A DNA stretch of 64,000 nucleotides from Phenylobacterium sp. LH3H17 (lineage in GTDB: Bacteria > Pseudomonadota > Alphaproteobacteria > Caulobacterales > Caulobacteraceae), in NCBI RefSeq assembly GCF_024298925.1, contig NZ_CP101283.1, positions 620,001 through 684,000 of the forward strand, given 5' to 3'. The notes under the pieces are model-generated. The model was not told where the DNA came from. It worked only from the letters and a program-made list of their open reading frames with translations, and ran no database searches. The translations under genes and the position numbers were made by a program. This document shows, piece by piece, positions 49,263 through 60,289 of this stretch (positions are counted from its first letter, which is position 1; each line of letters opens with the position of its first letter).

Positions 49263-50240
49263 CTACAGATCGGGCCGGATGATCGTCTTCCCCACCACCG
49301 TGCGCTCGGCCAGGGTGTCGAAGGCGGCGCGCCAGTCGGCCAGCGCGTATTCCGCGTGGACGCGCGGCTTCATGTGCGGGGCCAGGTCCCAGATGGCGGC
49401 ATTGTTCTCGCGGCCCTTCTCGGGGAGTTGGCGGCCGTATTCTCCTGCGCGGACGCCCATCAGCGAGATGCCTTTGATCAGGGCGATATTGACCGGCATG
49501 ACCGGCAAGCGGCCCGAGGTGAAGCCGATGGAGAGGATGCGGCCGTTGAAGGCGATGCAGCGGATGCTCTCGTCGAAGACGTCGCCGCCCACGGGGTCGT
49601 AGATCACGTCGGCCCCGCGGCCGCCGGTGATCTCCTTGACCCGCTCGCGGAAGCCGCCGGTGACATTGACGATAGCGTCGGGGGCGTATTCGCGCTGGAT
49701 GATCGCCAGCTTTTCGTCGGAGGCCGAGGCGGCGATCACCTTGCAGCCGAGATGCTTGGCCAGGTCGACGGCGGCGAGGCCGACGCCGCCGGCCGCGCCG
49801 TGGACCAGCACCCATTCGCCGGGCTCGACCTGGGCGCGGCGGACGAAGGCCACATAGGCGGTGAGATAGGCCACCGCGTAGCCCGCCGCCTGGCTGAAGC
49901 TGAGCGACGGGGGCTTGGCGCGCAGGGCCGAGGCGGGGGTCACGGCGTATTCGGAGAAGCCGCCGATCCGGGCGCCGCCCACCACCGCATCGCCGAGCTT
50001 CCAGCCGGTGACACCTTCACCGAGGGCGTCGATCTCGCCGGCCAGCTCCATGCCGGGGATGAACGGCACCTGCGGCTTGTGCTGGTGTTCGCCCCGCGTC
50101 TGCATGAGGTCGGGGAAGTTGACCGCCGCGGCGCGGACCTTGATCCGCACCTCGCCCGGTCCGGGATCGGGGGTGGGAATCTCCTTGACCACGCAGCCGG
50201 CGTAATCGGGCTTCAGTTCCTCAACGACCAGCGCGCGCAA
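49263..50240 (-). CDS. MDR-family NADPH:quinone oxidoreductase-like
   Basis: 325 residues. GroES-like domain (VRAAAVNFPDLMQTRG, VPFIPGMELAGEIDALGEG) and nucleotide-binding domain (HGAAGGVGLAAVDLA, YDPVGG). No zinc cysteines; quinone-reductase branch. Start ATG 50238-50240 overlaps the upstream hydrolase gene by 20 bp. Third gene of a leftward TetR-hydrolase-oxidoreductase operon. Confidence 0.92.
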   Translation of the reverse strand: MRALVVEELKPDYAGCVVKEIPTPDPGPGEVRIKVRAAAVNFPDLMQTRGEHQHKPQVPFIPGMELAGEIDALGEGVTGWKLGDAVVGGARIGGFSEYAVTPASALRAKPPSLSFSQAAGYAVAYLTAYVAFVRRAQVEPGEWVLVHGAAGGVGLAAVDLAKHLGCKVIAASASDEKLAIIQREYAPDAIVNVTGGFRERVKEITGGRGADVIYDPVGGDVFDESIRCIAFNGRILSIGFTSGRLPVMPVNIALIKGISLMGVRAGEYGRQLPEKGRENNAAIWDLAPHMKPRVHAEYALADWRAAFDTLAERTVVGKTIIRPDL

Positions 50241-51279
50241 TTCGTCCCTCCAGGCCTTCCCGCACCAGGCCCGCGATCTCGCGGCAGGCGGTGTCGGCGG
50301 CCGGGACCGCGCCGGTGAAGGCGGTGAAGGCGTGGGCCAGGCTGTCGTAGCAACGGTAGATCACGGGCGACCCCGCGTCAGCCAAGCGCTTGGCGTAGGC
50401 CTCGCCCTGGTCGACCAGGGGATCGAAACCGGCGGTGACGATGATCGCCGGCGCCAGGCCCGAGACGTCAGGGTTGCGGAGCGGTGACAGGGTCGGGTCG
50501 GCCGGGTCGGCGTCCGGGCCCATATAGTGGCCCATGAACCAGTCCATCATCGCCGACGAAAGCGGGAAGGCCTCGCCGTAGGTGGTCATGGACTGGGTCT
50601 CGCTGGCCACGTCCACGCAGGGATAGATCAGCAATTGCAGGGCCGGCTGCGGCTCGCCGGAGCGCTTCATCTCCTGGCAGACGATGGCGGCGAAGTTGCC
50701 CCCCATGGAGTCGCCGCCGATGGCCGCGTGGCCGGGCGGGGCGCCGAAATCCTGCGCATGGTCGCGGACGTGACGATAGGCGGCGAGCACGTCGTCCAGG
50801 CCGGCGGGGAAGCGATGCTCGGGCGCCAGACGATAGTCCACCGACACCACGGCGGCGTGGCCCACCTTGGCCAGCATCGAACAGAAGGCGTCACAGGTGT
50901 CGAGGTCGCCGATCACCCCACCGCCGAAGTGGGCGAAGACCATGACCGGGGCGCTGGGGTCCTGGATGGCCGGTCGATAGGCGCGGGCGGGAATCGGACC
51001 ATCCGGGCCGGGGATCGACAGGGTTTCGACTCGGACGCCGGGCTCGCGCTCGCCGCTGAGCGCGGCCAGGCCCTGGGTATTGGCGCGCCGGGCCTCCTCC
51101 GGCGACAGGCCGGTCATGGCCGGGCCGCGCGAGGCCTGGGCCGCCAGGAACTGGAGGCGGGGATCAAGGGTGCGGCCCCCGACATAGACAACGCCGCCAC
51201 CGGCCATCAACCGCAGGATCGGCGAGGGCAGCGACAGGAGGGTGCGGACCAGGAAACGCTGAACGCGCTGGTCAGCCAT
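50221..51279 (-). CDS. Hormone-sensitive-lipase-family alpha/beta-hydrolase
   Basis: 352 residues. HSL features: oxyanion motif FAHFGGG (usually HGGG), nucleophile in GGDSMGGN, Asp in AGFDPLVD, His in LAHAFT, and SVDYRLAPEHRFPA. Hydrolyses short acyl esters or related substrates. The N-terminal ~40 residues have a hydrophobic patch (LLSLPSPILRLMAGGGVVYVG) that may be membrane-associated. Co-transcribed and overlapping with the TetR gene (8 bp) and the oxidoreductase gene (20 bp). Confidence 0.92.
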   Translation of the reverse strand: MADQRVQRFLVRTLLSLPSPILRLMAGGGVVYVGGRTLDPRLQFLAAQASRGPAMTGLSPEEARRANTQGLAALSGEREPGVRVETLSIPGPDGPIPARAYRPAIQDPSAPVMVFAHFGGGVIGDLDTCDAFCSMLAKVGHAAVVSVDYRLAPEHRFPAGLDDVLAAYRHVRDHAQDFGAPPGHAAIGGDSMGGNFAAIVCQEMKRSGEPQPALQLLIYPCVDVASETQSMTTYGEAFPLSSAMMDWFMGHYMGPDADPADPTLSPLRNPDVSGLAPAIIVTAGFDPLVDQGEAYAKRLADAGSPVIYRCYDSLAHAFTAFTGAVPAADTACREIAGLVREGLEGRIARAGR

Positions 51280-51901
51280 CGTGCCTGGCCTTGGGCAGGC
51301 CCTTCAGCCCCCCTTGGATCATGGCGACCGCGAATTCGGTGGCGCTTTTGACGTCCACGGGCCGGCGCGACAGCATCTTGTCGCCAACCTCGCGGGCGAT
51401 GGCGATGCAGGACACGGCGACATAGTCGGGATCGGCCGCCGGCGCGCCGCCGCGAGCGATCTCCTCGATGATGGCGTCGCGCACCTCGTTGAAGACCGCC
51501 TTCATCTCCGGCGTCTCGCCGTGGACATGGGGATGGGTCTCTCCCGGCGGGCGCTGGGCCTCCCAGTTCTTGTGCACGTCGGCCAGGAACAGGAAATAGG
51601 CCTGGATGGCGGCGTGGACGAACTCTTCCCAATTGGCCGACTGGGCGCGGTGGGCCTTCAGTATGGGTGCGAACTGGCGCGCGCCCTCGTCGGAGAGGGC
51701 GACGTACACCTCCTCCTTGGACTTGAAGTAGTTGTAGAAGGTCCCCGCGGCCAAGCCGGTACGGCGGATGATGTCGCGCACCGTGACGTTGTCGTAGCCC
51801 AGCTCGCCGAACACCTCGCGGGCGGCGTCCAGGATGGCCTGGCGGTTGGCGACCTTAGTGAGTTCGCGCTTGCCGGAGGGAAGATAGGCGACTTCGGGCA
51901 T
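51272..51901 (-). CDS. TetR-family repressor
   Basis: 209 residues. Helix-turn-helix NRQAILDAAREVFGELGYDNVTVRDIIRRTGLAAGTFYNYFKSKEEV is the TetR signature; the C-terminal part is the ligand-binding helical domain. It heads the operon with the hydrolase and oxidoreductase genes, so it probably represses its own operon in response to a lipophilic inducer. Start ATG 51899-51901. A palindrome lies 23 bp upstream. Confidence 0.93.
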   Translation of the reverse strand: MPEVAYLPSGKRELTKVANRQAILDAAREVFGELGYDNVTVRDIIRRTGLAAGTFYNYFKSKEEVYVALSDEGARQFAPILKAHRAQSANWEEFVHAAIQAYFLFLADVHKNWEAQRPPGETHPHVHGETPEMKAVFNEVRDAIIEEIARGGAPAADPDYVAVSCIAIAREVGDKMLSRRPVDVKSATEFAVAMIQGGLKGLPKARHDG

Positions 51902-51923
51902 GGAAGACTGACTCGGATAAAAC

Positions 51924-51935
51924 TGACGCGCGTCA
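51924..51935 (-). promoter_or_regulatory. Palindromic operator candidate TGACGCGCGTCA
   Basis: Perfect 12-bp palindrome 23 bp upstream of the TetR start, with a related GTCACGCGCGAC seven bases further upstream and a TTTTATC (-10-like) element between it and the gene. Arrangement fits autoregulation of the TetR operon. Confidence 0.6.
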
Positions 51936-51987
51936 TTCTAGTCACGCGCGACGCCCCGCGCCAATCTCCTGCGCTCACGACGCGAGA

Positions 51988-52392
51988 TCAAGCGGCCGGA
52001 ACGCCCAGATTGGATCCGTCGCAGCGGGCGCGGCACTGCCCCCAGGCGGCCGGGCATTCGTCGGCGCTCTCACCAGACAGGCAGAAATAATAGCTGCGCG
52101 CGCAGGACAGCCGGCAGGCGCCGCCATCGACCGAGCCCGGCCGGGCCAACGGCGCGAGCATCGGCGGCAGCGGGGTTGGGGTGGAGGCCCACGGCTGGGA
52201 CGTCGCATCCTTCGCCGCGCCGTGACGGGCCTCGTCGGTGGCCTTGGCCAGGCCGTCCAGCGATCCAGGCGTGGCGGGTACCACGATCCGCCCGCCCTGG
52301 AACTGCGGCTCGGCGGCGGGCCTGACCTGCTGGGCGCCCGCGGGGCCGGCGGCCAGGACGGCGAGGCTGAGGAGCAGCGGGAGGAGGCGCAT
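51988..52392 (-). CDS. Small secreted Cys-rich protein
   Basis: 134 residues with a signal peptide (MRLLPLLLSLAVLAAGPAGAQ) and a Pro/Ala-rich linker, then a C-terminal region with five cysteines (GACRLSCARSYYFCLSG, DECPAAW, QCRARCDG: six in total) likely disulfide-bonded in the periplasm. No known function. It lies between the TetR operon and a dienoyl-reductase-like gene, 86 bp from the TetR start. Confidence 0.75.
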   Translation of the reverse strand: MRLLPLLLSLAVLAAGPAGAQQVRPAAEPQFQGGRIVVPATPGSLDGLAKATDEARHGAAKDATSQPWASTPTPLPPMLAPLARPGSVDGGACRLSCARSYYFCLSGESADECPAAWGQCRARCDGSNLGVPAA

Positions 52393-52437
52393 GGCCCGAT
52401 CCTCCGCCGACCGGCCTTAAGACCCGGTTAACCATGA

Positions 52438-53355
52438 TCAGACCGTGCGCTGAGCCCGGTCCTTGGCGTTGGCCGCCTGGATCGCCTCGCGCGCGGCGGT
52501 CCACTGGGCGTCGGTCCAGCTCCTCATGCGCGAGAAGTTGCCGCCCGAGGCCTGCCAGGAGGCTCCATCGATGGCGATGGTCTGGCCGTTCACATAGGCC
52601 GAAAGCGGGTGCAGCAGGTAGACGGCCAGGTTCGCGAGTTCGCGCATCTCGCCCACCCGGCCCATGGGATTGCCGCTCATGTCGGCATAGGCGCCGCCGG
52701 TCTCCTGGTCCTGGCTGGGGTTGAGCCGGGCGCTCATGCCCTCGGTGGGGAAGGGGCCCGGCGCAATGTTGTTGAAGCGGATGCCGTAGTCGCCCCACTC
52801 CACCGCGAGGGACTGGCTCATGGTGGCGATGCCGGCCTTCGACATGGCCGAGGGCACGGTGTAGGGCCCGCCGTTCCAGATCCAGGTGGTGAGGATCGAG
52901 ATCACCGAGGCGGGTCGGCCCTCGGCGATCCAGCGCTTGCCGCAGTCCAGGGTGACGAAGAACGATCCGCGAAAGACGATGTTGGCGATGGCGTCGAAAG
53001 CCCGGGGGCTGAGATCCTGGGTGCGGCTGATGAAGTTGCCGGCGGCGTTATTGACTAGGCCGGTGAGCGCCCCCCCGTCGGCCCAGATGGTGTCAAGCAT
53101 CTCCGAGATCGCCTCGGGCACGCGGATGTCGCAGGCCAGGCCGACGCATTTGCCGCCGTGCGCCGCCATCAGCTCTTTGGCGGTCGCCTCGACCACCCCG
53201 CCGCGGCGGCCACAGACATAGACCTCCGCCCCCAGCATCAGGCAGGCCTCGGCCATGACCTTGCCCAGGCCCGTGCCGCCGCCGGTGATCAGGATCCGTT
53301 CGCCGGTCATCAGGCCGGGCTTGAACATCAGGTCGTCGAAGCTGAGTTGCGCCAT
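52438..53355 (-). CDS. 2,4-dienoyl-CoA-reductase-type SDR
   Basis: 305 residues. Rossmann motif TGGGTGLG, NNAAGNF (NAG-type), and a C-terminal INPGP-type NNIAPGPFPTEGMSARL. Instead of the YxxxK pair it has SAMSKAGIATMSQSLAVEWGDYGIRFN, the Ser/Lys arrangement of mitochondrial-type 2,4-dienoyl-CoA reductases. Reduces unsaturated acyl-CoA with NADPH in fatty-acid degradation. Start ATG 53353-53355 with GGAGGAGACC upstream. Single-gene unit preceded by the chemoreceptor terminator. Confidence 0.88.
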   Translation of the reverse strand: MAQLSFDDLMFKPGLMTGERILITGGGTGLGKVMAEACLMLGAEVYVCGRRGGVVEATAKELMAAHGGKCVGLACDIRVPEAISEMLDTIWADGGALTGLVNNAAGNFISRTQDLSPRAFDAIANIVFRGSFFVTLDCGKRWIAEGRPASVISILTTWIWNGGPYTVPSAMSKAGIATMSQSLAVEWGDYGIRFNNIAPGPFPTEGMSARLNPSQDQETGGAYADMSGNPMGRVGEMRELANLAVYLLHPLSAYVNGQTIAIDGASWQASGGNFSRMRSWTDAQWTAAREAIQAANAKDRAQRTV

Positions 53356-53430
53356 GGCGGTCTCCTCCCATTTCTGGGCGGAAGTCCGCGCCCCTGACGC
53401 CGGGTCGGTCAAGCGCGCGTCGGCTCAAGG

Positions 53431-53457
53431 AAAAAGGGGCCGCCTCTCGGCGACCCC
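53431..53457 (-). terminator. Rho-independent terminator of the chemoreceptor gene
   Basis: On the minus strand: GGGGTCGCC-GAGA-GGCGGCCCC, a nine-base-pair stem with one mismatch, followed by TTTTT. Starts 28 bp after the stop codon at 53485. Textbook intrinsic terminator. Confidence 0.85.
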
Positions 53458-53484
53458 TCGTAATACGCTACTCTTCCTCGGGTA

Positions 53485-55422
53485 CTAAAACTCTTCCCAG
53501 CTATCGTCCTCGGCGTGGGGCGCGGAGGCCAGCGCCGTGTTCCCGCGGCTCTGCGGACGCGGCGGCGGGGCATGGGAACGCTGGGGCGGCGGAGCGTGGC
53601 GGGCGATCGGGGCGGCCTGGCCGCCGTTGACCTTGAAGCGGGCCACGAGGCGGGCCAGTTCCTGGGCTTCGTCGGCGAGCACGCGGCTGGCCGCGGTCGA
53701 CTCCTCCACCATGGCGGCGTTCTGCTGGGTGACCTGGTCCATCTGGTTGACGGCGGTGTTCACCTGGCCGAGGCCCAGCGCCTCTTCCTTGGCCGAGGCG
53801 GCGATCTCACCGACAACGTTGGAGATCTCGGCGACCTGGCGGACGATGCGCTCCAGCGCCTTGCCGGTCTCGCCGACCAGGTTCACCCCTTCGGCGACCT
53901 GCTGGCTGGAGGCCGAAATCAGGGCCTTGATCTCCTTAGCCGCTTCCGCCGAGCGTTGGGCCAGCGCCCGCACTTCGGAGGCGACGACCGCGAAGCCCTT
54001 GCCGGCGTCGCCGGCCCGGGCCGCTTCGACCCCGGCGTTCAGCGCCAGAAGGTTGGTCTGGAAGGCGATCTCGTCGATGACGCCGATGATCTGGCTGATC
54101 TGCTTGGCCGAACCCTCGATCTGGCCCATGGCCTCGATGGCGCGGCTGACGACGACGCCGCCTTCTTCCGCGTCCGTCTTGGCCGAGGCGACGGCTTCGC
54201 GGCCGTGGCTGGCGCCGTCCGAGGTCTTGTTGACCGTCGCGGTGATCTCATCCAGGGCCGCGGCGGTCTGTTCCAGCGTGGCGGCCTGGTGTTCGGTGCG
54301 GCGCGACAGGTCGTCGGCCGAATGGCTGATCTCGCCCGCGCCGGACTGGATGGAGGCGGTGGCGCCGGCAATGGCGCGCATGGCTTCTTCCAGCTTGGCG
54401 GAGGCGGCGTTGAAGTCGTCGCGCAGCTTGCGGTAGTCGCCGGGGAATTCCCGGTCCAGACGGTAGGTCAGGTCGCCGGTGGCGAGGCTGTCCAGGGCCT
54501 GGGCGAGGGAGTTGACCACCATGGCCTGCTCCTCGGCGACGGCCGCGGCGGCTTCGGCGTTCTCGCGGCGCGTGGTCTCGGCGGCGGCCTCGGTCTGCTC
54601 GTGTTCCTGGCGCAGCTTCTCCAGGTGCAGCTGGTTGTCGCGGAAGATGGTCAGCGACGAGACGATGGCGCCCAGCTCGTCCTTACGCTCCAGGGCGGCC
54701 AGGTCGATGCTGTTGTCGCCGCGGGCCAGGGCCTCGGTGGCGCTGGCGATCTTCTTGACGTCCTTGCGCAGCATGGTGGTCAGCGCCCAGGCCAGGGTCC
54801 CGGCGATCAGCAGGGTGGCGAGGGCGGCGATCAGGGTCATGGTCTGGGCCGAGTTGGCGCTGGCCTCGCTGGCCTTGGCGTTGGCGTCGGTCTGGGCCTG
54901 GCCGGCCTGAACGATCTTGTTCAGGGTGCCGGTCATATTGCCGTACTCTTCCTCGAACGGCGCGGCGAAGCCGGCGGCCGTGCCGAAGTCGGTGGTGATC
55001 ATGGCCGCGATGACGTCGAGCGCGTCGCGGGTCTGCTTCAGGGCCTTCACCAGGTCGGCGAAGTTCTTCTTCTGGGAGGCGGGGGCGTTGGCCTGGATCG
55101 CCTGAACTTCCTTGGTGATCGCGTCGACCTCGGTGAGCAGAGCCTGGCTCTTGCCCTCGATCTTTTCGACTTCGATCGCCGCGGCCTGGTGGGTCAGGAG
55201 GAAGTAGAGTTCGCCATGGACGGCGGTGATCCGCTCGGAGACCTTCTGCAGCCTCAGAGTGTTGGGCAGGTCGGTGCGAACCACCTGCTCAAGGTCGGCC
55301 GCCTGGCCGCGTTGAATGACCACGGCGCCGCCAGCCATCAGGGCCAGCATCACCAAGGCGAAGGCAGGTGCGAAGCCGATCTTTACGATCAGCGGCAAGT
55401 CCACAAGCCGAAGGCGCTTCAC
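53485..55422 (-). CDS. Methyl-accepting chemotaxis protein
   Basis: 645 residues. Membrane helices at about 13-35 and 196-217 flank a ~160-residue helical periplasmic domain (four-helix type). HAMP follows at about 218-270 and a second HAMP-like segment ([14 protein letters not shown]) near 310-345, then the signalling coiled coil with the conserved tip [23 protein letters not shown]. The C-terminus ends in DSWEEF, a CheR/CheB-type tethering pentapeptide (xWxxF). The ligand is not predictable. Downstream terminator is at 53431-53457; 250 bp separate its start from the small secreted gene at 55673. Confidence 0.94.
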   Translation of the reverse strand: MKRLRLVDLPLIVKIGFAPAFALVMLALMAGGAVVIQRGQAADLEQVVRTDLPNTLRLQKVSERITAVHGELYFLLTHQAAAIEVEKIEGKSQALLTEVDAITKEVQAIQANAPASQKKNFADLVKALKQTRDALDVIAAMITTDFGTAAGFAAPFEEEYGNMTGTLNKIVQAGQAQTDANAKASEASANSAQTMTLIAALATLLIAGTLAWALTTMLRKDVKKIASATEALARGDNSIDLAALERKDELGAIVSSLTIFRDNQLHLEKLRQEHEQTEAAAETTRRENAEAAAAVAEEQAMVVNSLAQALDSLATGDLTYRLDREFPGDYRKLRDDFNAASAKLEEAMRAIAGATASIQSGAGEISHSADDLSRRTEHQAATLEQTAAALDEITATVNKTSDGASHGREAVASAKTDAEEGGVVVSRAIEAMGQIEGSAKQISQIIGVIDEIAFQTNLLALNAGVEAARAGDAGKGFAVVASEVRALAQRSAEAAKEIKALISASSQQVAEGVNLVGETGKALERIVRQVAEISNVVGEIAASAKEEALGLGQVNTAVNQMDQVTQQNAAMVEESTAASRVLADEAQELARLVARFKVNGGQAAPIARHAPPPQRSHAPPPRPQSRGNTALASAPHAEDDSWEEF

Positions 55423-55672
55423 TTCCGATATCCCCCAGAAGGACGATTAGCATTTCGAACACCATGGCGTGAGGTTGCTAACCAAACGTCACTGAAACCC
55501 GGTTTCTCAGAGGGTTGCGCGCGCGGGCGTCTATAAAGACTGGCGAAGACAGCGCCAAAAGGTCGCGGCATCTTTACTTGGTGTTAACTACAAATCAGTT
55601 GGCCGACTCAGATTCCTTTAACCTGAATCCTGCATAGAGGGGCTGCGTCCGTTATCTAGAAAGGAGTGGGGC
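55423..55672. promoter_or_regulatory. Divergent promoter region (chemoreceptor / small secreted protein)
   Basis: A/T-rich relative to surroundings. On the plus side TTAACC and TTTAACC motifs (possible CtrA half-sites) precede GAAAGGAGTGGGGC, the ribosome-binding site of the 55673 gene. On the minus side GGTTGCTAACC and an inverted repeat GAAACC-C-GGTTTC (55494-55506) lie upstream of the chemoreceptor start. No gene seen. Confidence 0.5.
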
Positions 55673-55981
55673 ATGAAGAATTTCATCAAACTCGTGGGGG
55701 GTGTCGCTCTCTGCATGGCATTCGCCGGTGCATCGTCTGCGGCCGATTTCCAAGCCAGCATGAGCAAGTGCCTGACCAAGCACGCCAATACGCGTGATGC
55801 GGCCATGGTCATGCTCGAGTGCACGGCCGACGCCGGCAAGCTCTCGGGCTGCAAGGTGTTGGAAGACAACAAGGCGGGCAAGGGTTTCGACAAGGCGGCG
55901 CTCTGCGTGGCCGAGGCCCTGCCGATGGGAACCAAGACCGGGACCGTGAAGGTTCCGATGCGCTTCCCGGGCGGCGCCTAA
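55673..55981 (+). CDS. Small secreted TonB-like/cysteine protein
   Basis: 102 residues, signal peptide MKNFIKLVGGVALCMAFAGASSAA. Mature part has KCLTKH, MVMLECTADAGKLSGCKVLEDN and ALCVAEALPMGTKTGTVKVPMRF: a short TonB-C-terminal-like unit with four cysteines (two probable disulfides). The protein at 16205-16561 is the same type. Strong AAGGAG ribosome-binding site and a terminator immediately after; probably well expressed. Periplasmic role unknown. Confidence 0.8.
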   Translation: MKNFIKLVGGVALCMAFAGASSAADFQASMSKCLTKHANTRDAAMVMLECTADAGKLSGCKVLEDNKAGKGFDKAALCVAEALPMGTKTGTVKVPMRFPGGA

Positions 55982-56016
55982 GCCGCACCAACAAGAATTC
56001 CGTATTCTTGCTCTCA

Positions 56017-56044
56017 CGCCTCCGGCTCCCGCCGGAGGCGTTTT
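56017..56044 (+). terminator. Rho-independent terminator
   Basis: CGCCTCCGGC-TCCC-GCCGGAGGCG, a perfect ten-base-pair stem, followed by TTTT. Placed 35 bp after the small secreted gene and 12 bp before the end of the convergent DUF72 gene, so it can act on both. Confidence 0.9.
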
Positions 56045-56056
56045 GCATTGGCGGTC

Positions 56057-56860
56057 CTACTTGTTGACCCGCGACAGCAGGGCCTGGGCCGCGGCCGGGG
56101 CGCGGACCTTTCCCTCGTGGATGAAGTAGGCGAACACCTCGCGCGGGCCTTCGGCCGGGCCGGTGCGGTCGATGGGCGACAGGTCGCCGGGGACCTGGCC
56201 GTCGGCATAGGCCGCGAACCGCTCGGCCCAGGCGTCGAGGCCGTCCTCGGGATAGCCGTTCGGCAGGTCGTCGGAACCCTTCAGCAGGCGGGCGTAGACG
56301 AAGTCGGCGGTGATGTCGGGGATCAGCGGATAGTTCTCGTTCTCGGAGACGCAGATCGCCACGTTGCGGTCCCGGCACAGCTTGATGAAGGCCGGGTCGG
56401 CGAAGCTGGCGTGCCGCACCTCGACCACGTGGCGTAGTTTCAGGCCGTCCTGGGTCTTGGGCAGCAGGTCCAGGAAGCCGGCGAAGTCGTCGAGGTCGAA
56501 CTTCTTGGTCGGCATGAACTGCCAGAGGATCGGTCCCAGCCGGTCGCCCAGCTCGACGATCCCCTGGGACAGGAACTTCTGCACCGAGTCCGCGCCCTCG
56601 GCGAGAACCCGGCGGTTGGTGGCGAACCGCGAGGCCTTCACCGAGAAGACGAAGCCCTCCGGCGTGGAGGCCGCCCACTTGGCGAAGGTCTCGGGCTTCT
56701 GGCTGGAATAGTAGGTGGAGTTGATCTCGAGCGTGGTCAGGTGACGGCTGGCGTAGCTCAGCTCGTCGGCCTGTTTCAGTCCCTTGGGATAGAACACGCC
56801 CCGCCAGGGTTCGAAGGTCCAGCCTCCGATCCCGGCCCGGATCAGGCCCTTGCCAGCCAT
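56057..56860 (-). CDS. DUF72 family protein
   Basis: 267 residues of the DUF72 (YecE-like) TIM-barrel family: IGGWTFEPWRGVFYPKG at the N-terminus, LEINSTYYSSQKPETFAKWA, FVFSVKASRFATN, GPILWQFMPT and VVEVRHASF. Function of the family is not settled. Normal length. The start is 8 bp downstream of the end of the upstream M28 peptidase gene, so the two are probably co-transcribed. Confidence 0.92.
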   Translation of the reverse strand: MAGKGLIRAGIGGWTFEPWRGVFYPKGLKQADELSYASRHLTTLEINSTYYSSQKPETFAKWAASTPEGFVFSVKASRFATNRRVLAEGADSVQKFLSQGIVELGDRLGPILWQFMPTKKFDLDDFAGFLDLLPKTQDGLKLRHVVEVRHASFADPAFIKLCRDRNVAICVSENENYPLIPDITADFVYARLLKGSDDLPNGYPEDGLDAWAERFAAYADGQVPGDLSPIDRTGPAEGPREVFAYFIHEGKVRAPAAAQALLSRVNK

Positions 56861-56868
56861 CTAGCGCC

Positions 56869-58518
<1,650 letters not shown>

Positions 58519-58851
58519 GGATCACTCAGAAGGGGGATTGGAAATGCCGCAGGACCCTAGATCGGGCGATGCGAGGGCGGAAGGCCGCTTTTGCACCTCC
58601 ATTCGGGTCGCAAGTGTGACCGTCGCGCCCCAAGCCTGGAACCAAAGGCGCGTGCGCCAAGGCCCACGATGCGCTAGGTCGCTGACGCTACGAGAGCCGG
58701 CCGCTCATTGTTAAGCTTTTTTAATGTGACTGGCCTGCAATCGCCATGACGTCGTACCGTGTACAGAACTGCCGATACCCAGACCCAGGTCGCGCCTCCC
58801 CAAGGCCGGGATTTCCCGGCCGGCGATTCCCGGGCCCGATAGACGAAAAGA
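58519..58851. promoter_or_regulatory. Divergent promoter region of the efflux operon and M28 peptidase
   Basis: 333 bases without a gene. It contains A/T-rich TTGTTAAGCTTTTTTAATG (about 58708-58726), a GTACCGTGTAC palindrome (58753-58763) and the inverted repeat at 58804-58821. These are plausible operator and promoter elements for the efflux operon; no regulator gene is in the window. Confidence 0.5.
58804..58821 (+). promoter_or_regulatory. Inverted repeat GGCCGGGA-TT-TCCCGGCC
   Basis: Eight-base perfect arms around a two-base centre, ending 30 bp upstream of the efflux operon start. Could be an operator for a TetR-type efflux repressor, or form a 5'-leader hairpin. Confidence 0.5.
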
Positions 58852-60288
58852 ATGATGCGCCCAGCTTCTCTCGCAGCCGGCCCCATGGCCGTGGCTTGCC
58901 TCGCGCTGGCGGCTTGCGGCTCGACGCGCGGCGTCGACACCCGTCTTCCCGCCGCCTATGAGCTGCCCGCCGGACCGCCGGCGGGAGCCGTGGCGCTGGA
59001 CGCCTGGTGGACCGCCTTCGAGGATCCGCAGCTCACCGGCCTGATCGATCAGGCGCTGGCCGCCAGCCCCGACGCCCGCTCGGCCGCGGCGCGGCTGAAG
59101 GAGGCCCGCGCCCAGCGCTCGGGGGCGCTCACCAACTTCCTGCCCCAGGGCAATGTCCGCGGCGCGGCGTCGAAGACCGAGAACGAGGTCATCGACGGCA
59201 CGGTCGTCAACATCCCGGGCTTTTCCTCCAGCGGCGAGAGCGAGAGCCAGTCTGGCAATTTCGATGTCACCTGGGAGATCGACCTGTTCGGCCGGGTGTT
59301 CGCCGCCCGCCGGGCCGCCAACGCCGAGATGGCCGCGGCGCGCCTCGACTATGAGGGGACCCGCGCCAGCCTCGCGGCCAGCGTGGCCGACAGCTATTTC
59401 CAGGCCCGCGGTCTGGCCATCCAGCTCGCCGACGCCCGCGAAGCTGTCCGCATCCAGGAGAGCCTGGCCCAGATCGCCCAGACCCGCGTCGAGCGGGGCA
59501 TCACCGCGCGATCCGACGAGGACCGTGTGGCCGGCGACGTCGCCCAGGCCCGGGCCCAGGCGGCGGGCCTGGAGGCCGAACTCCAGGCCCAGCGCCGCAC
59601 CCTGCTTATCCTGGTCGGCCGCGGCGTCGAACCCACGACCAACCTGGCTGTCGATGCCCAGGTGGGCGCGGTCCCCGAAGTCCCCGCCAGCCTGCCGGGT
59701 GAGCTGCTGACCCGCCGCCCCGATGTACGCCAGGCCGAGGCCATGCTGGTCTCCTCCCTGGGACGGCGCGACTATGCGCGGCTGGCGTTCCTGCCGACCT
59801 TCAAGCTGGCGCCGGGGATCGGCGTCCAGAAGACCGAGCAGCCCGGCTATTCGGCCACCATCCAGAGCTGGACCCTGGGCGGCGTCGTCACGGTTCCGGT
59901 GCTGGACATCCCGCGCCTGCTCTCGGAGCTCAAGGTGCAGAACGCCAAGGTCGAGCAGGCCGCCATCGCCTACGAGAAGGCGGTGCAGGTCGCCTATGGC
60001 GAGGCCGAGAACGCCATGATCCAGCTTGCCGCCGACCGCCGCCGAGTGGAGCTTCTGGACGCAGGCGAGGATCGGGCCGAGCGAGCCTATGAGGCGTCGC
60101 GCCGCGGTTACGACGCAGGCCTCACCGACCTTCAGACCGCGCTCGGCGCCGAACAGTCATGGCGCGCGGTGCGAACCCAGGAGACCGGCGCCCAGGTCCA
60201 GGCCCTGCGTCGCGCGGTCCAGACCTACAAGGCGCTCGGCGGCGGCTGGCCGCTGGCGTCCGCCCCCAACAACAAGAAGGCTCGCTGA
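58852..60288 (+). CDS. Outer-membrane efflux lipoprotein (NodT/OprM-type)
   Basis: 478 residues. Lipobox LALAAC (Cys about residue 22) after the signal sequence. Two repeats of the outer-membrane efflux fold are seen: WWTAFEDPQLTGLIDQAL, and a second with LGGVVTVPVLDIPRLLSELKVQNAKVEQA. The trimeric TolC-like channel spans outer membrane and periplasm. First gene of the operon, followed by the adaptor gene after one base (TGAC GTG). Confidence 0.93.
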   Translation: MMRPASLAAGPMAVACLALAACGSTRGVDTRLPAAYELPAGPPAGAVALDAWWTAFEDPQLTGLIDQALAASPDARSAAARLKEARAQRSGALTNFLPQGNVRGAASKTENEVIDGTVVNIPGFSSSGESESQSGNFDVTWEIDLFGRVFAARRAANAEMAAARLDYEGTRASLAASVADSYFQARGLAIQLADAREAVRIQESLAQIAQTRVERGITARSDEDRVAGDVAQARAQAAGLEAELQAQRRTLLILVGRGVEPTTNLAVDAQVGAVPEVPASLPGELLTRRPDVRQAEAMLVSSLGRRDYARLAFLPTFKLAPGIGVQKTEQPGYSATIQSWTLGGVVTVPVLDIPRLLSELKVQNAKVEQAAIAYEKAVQVAYGEAENAMIQLAADRRRVELLDAGEDRAERAYEASRRGYDAGLTDLQTALGAEQSWRAVRTQETGAQVQALRRAVQTYKALGGGWPLASAPNNKKAR

Positions 60289-60289
60289 C

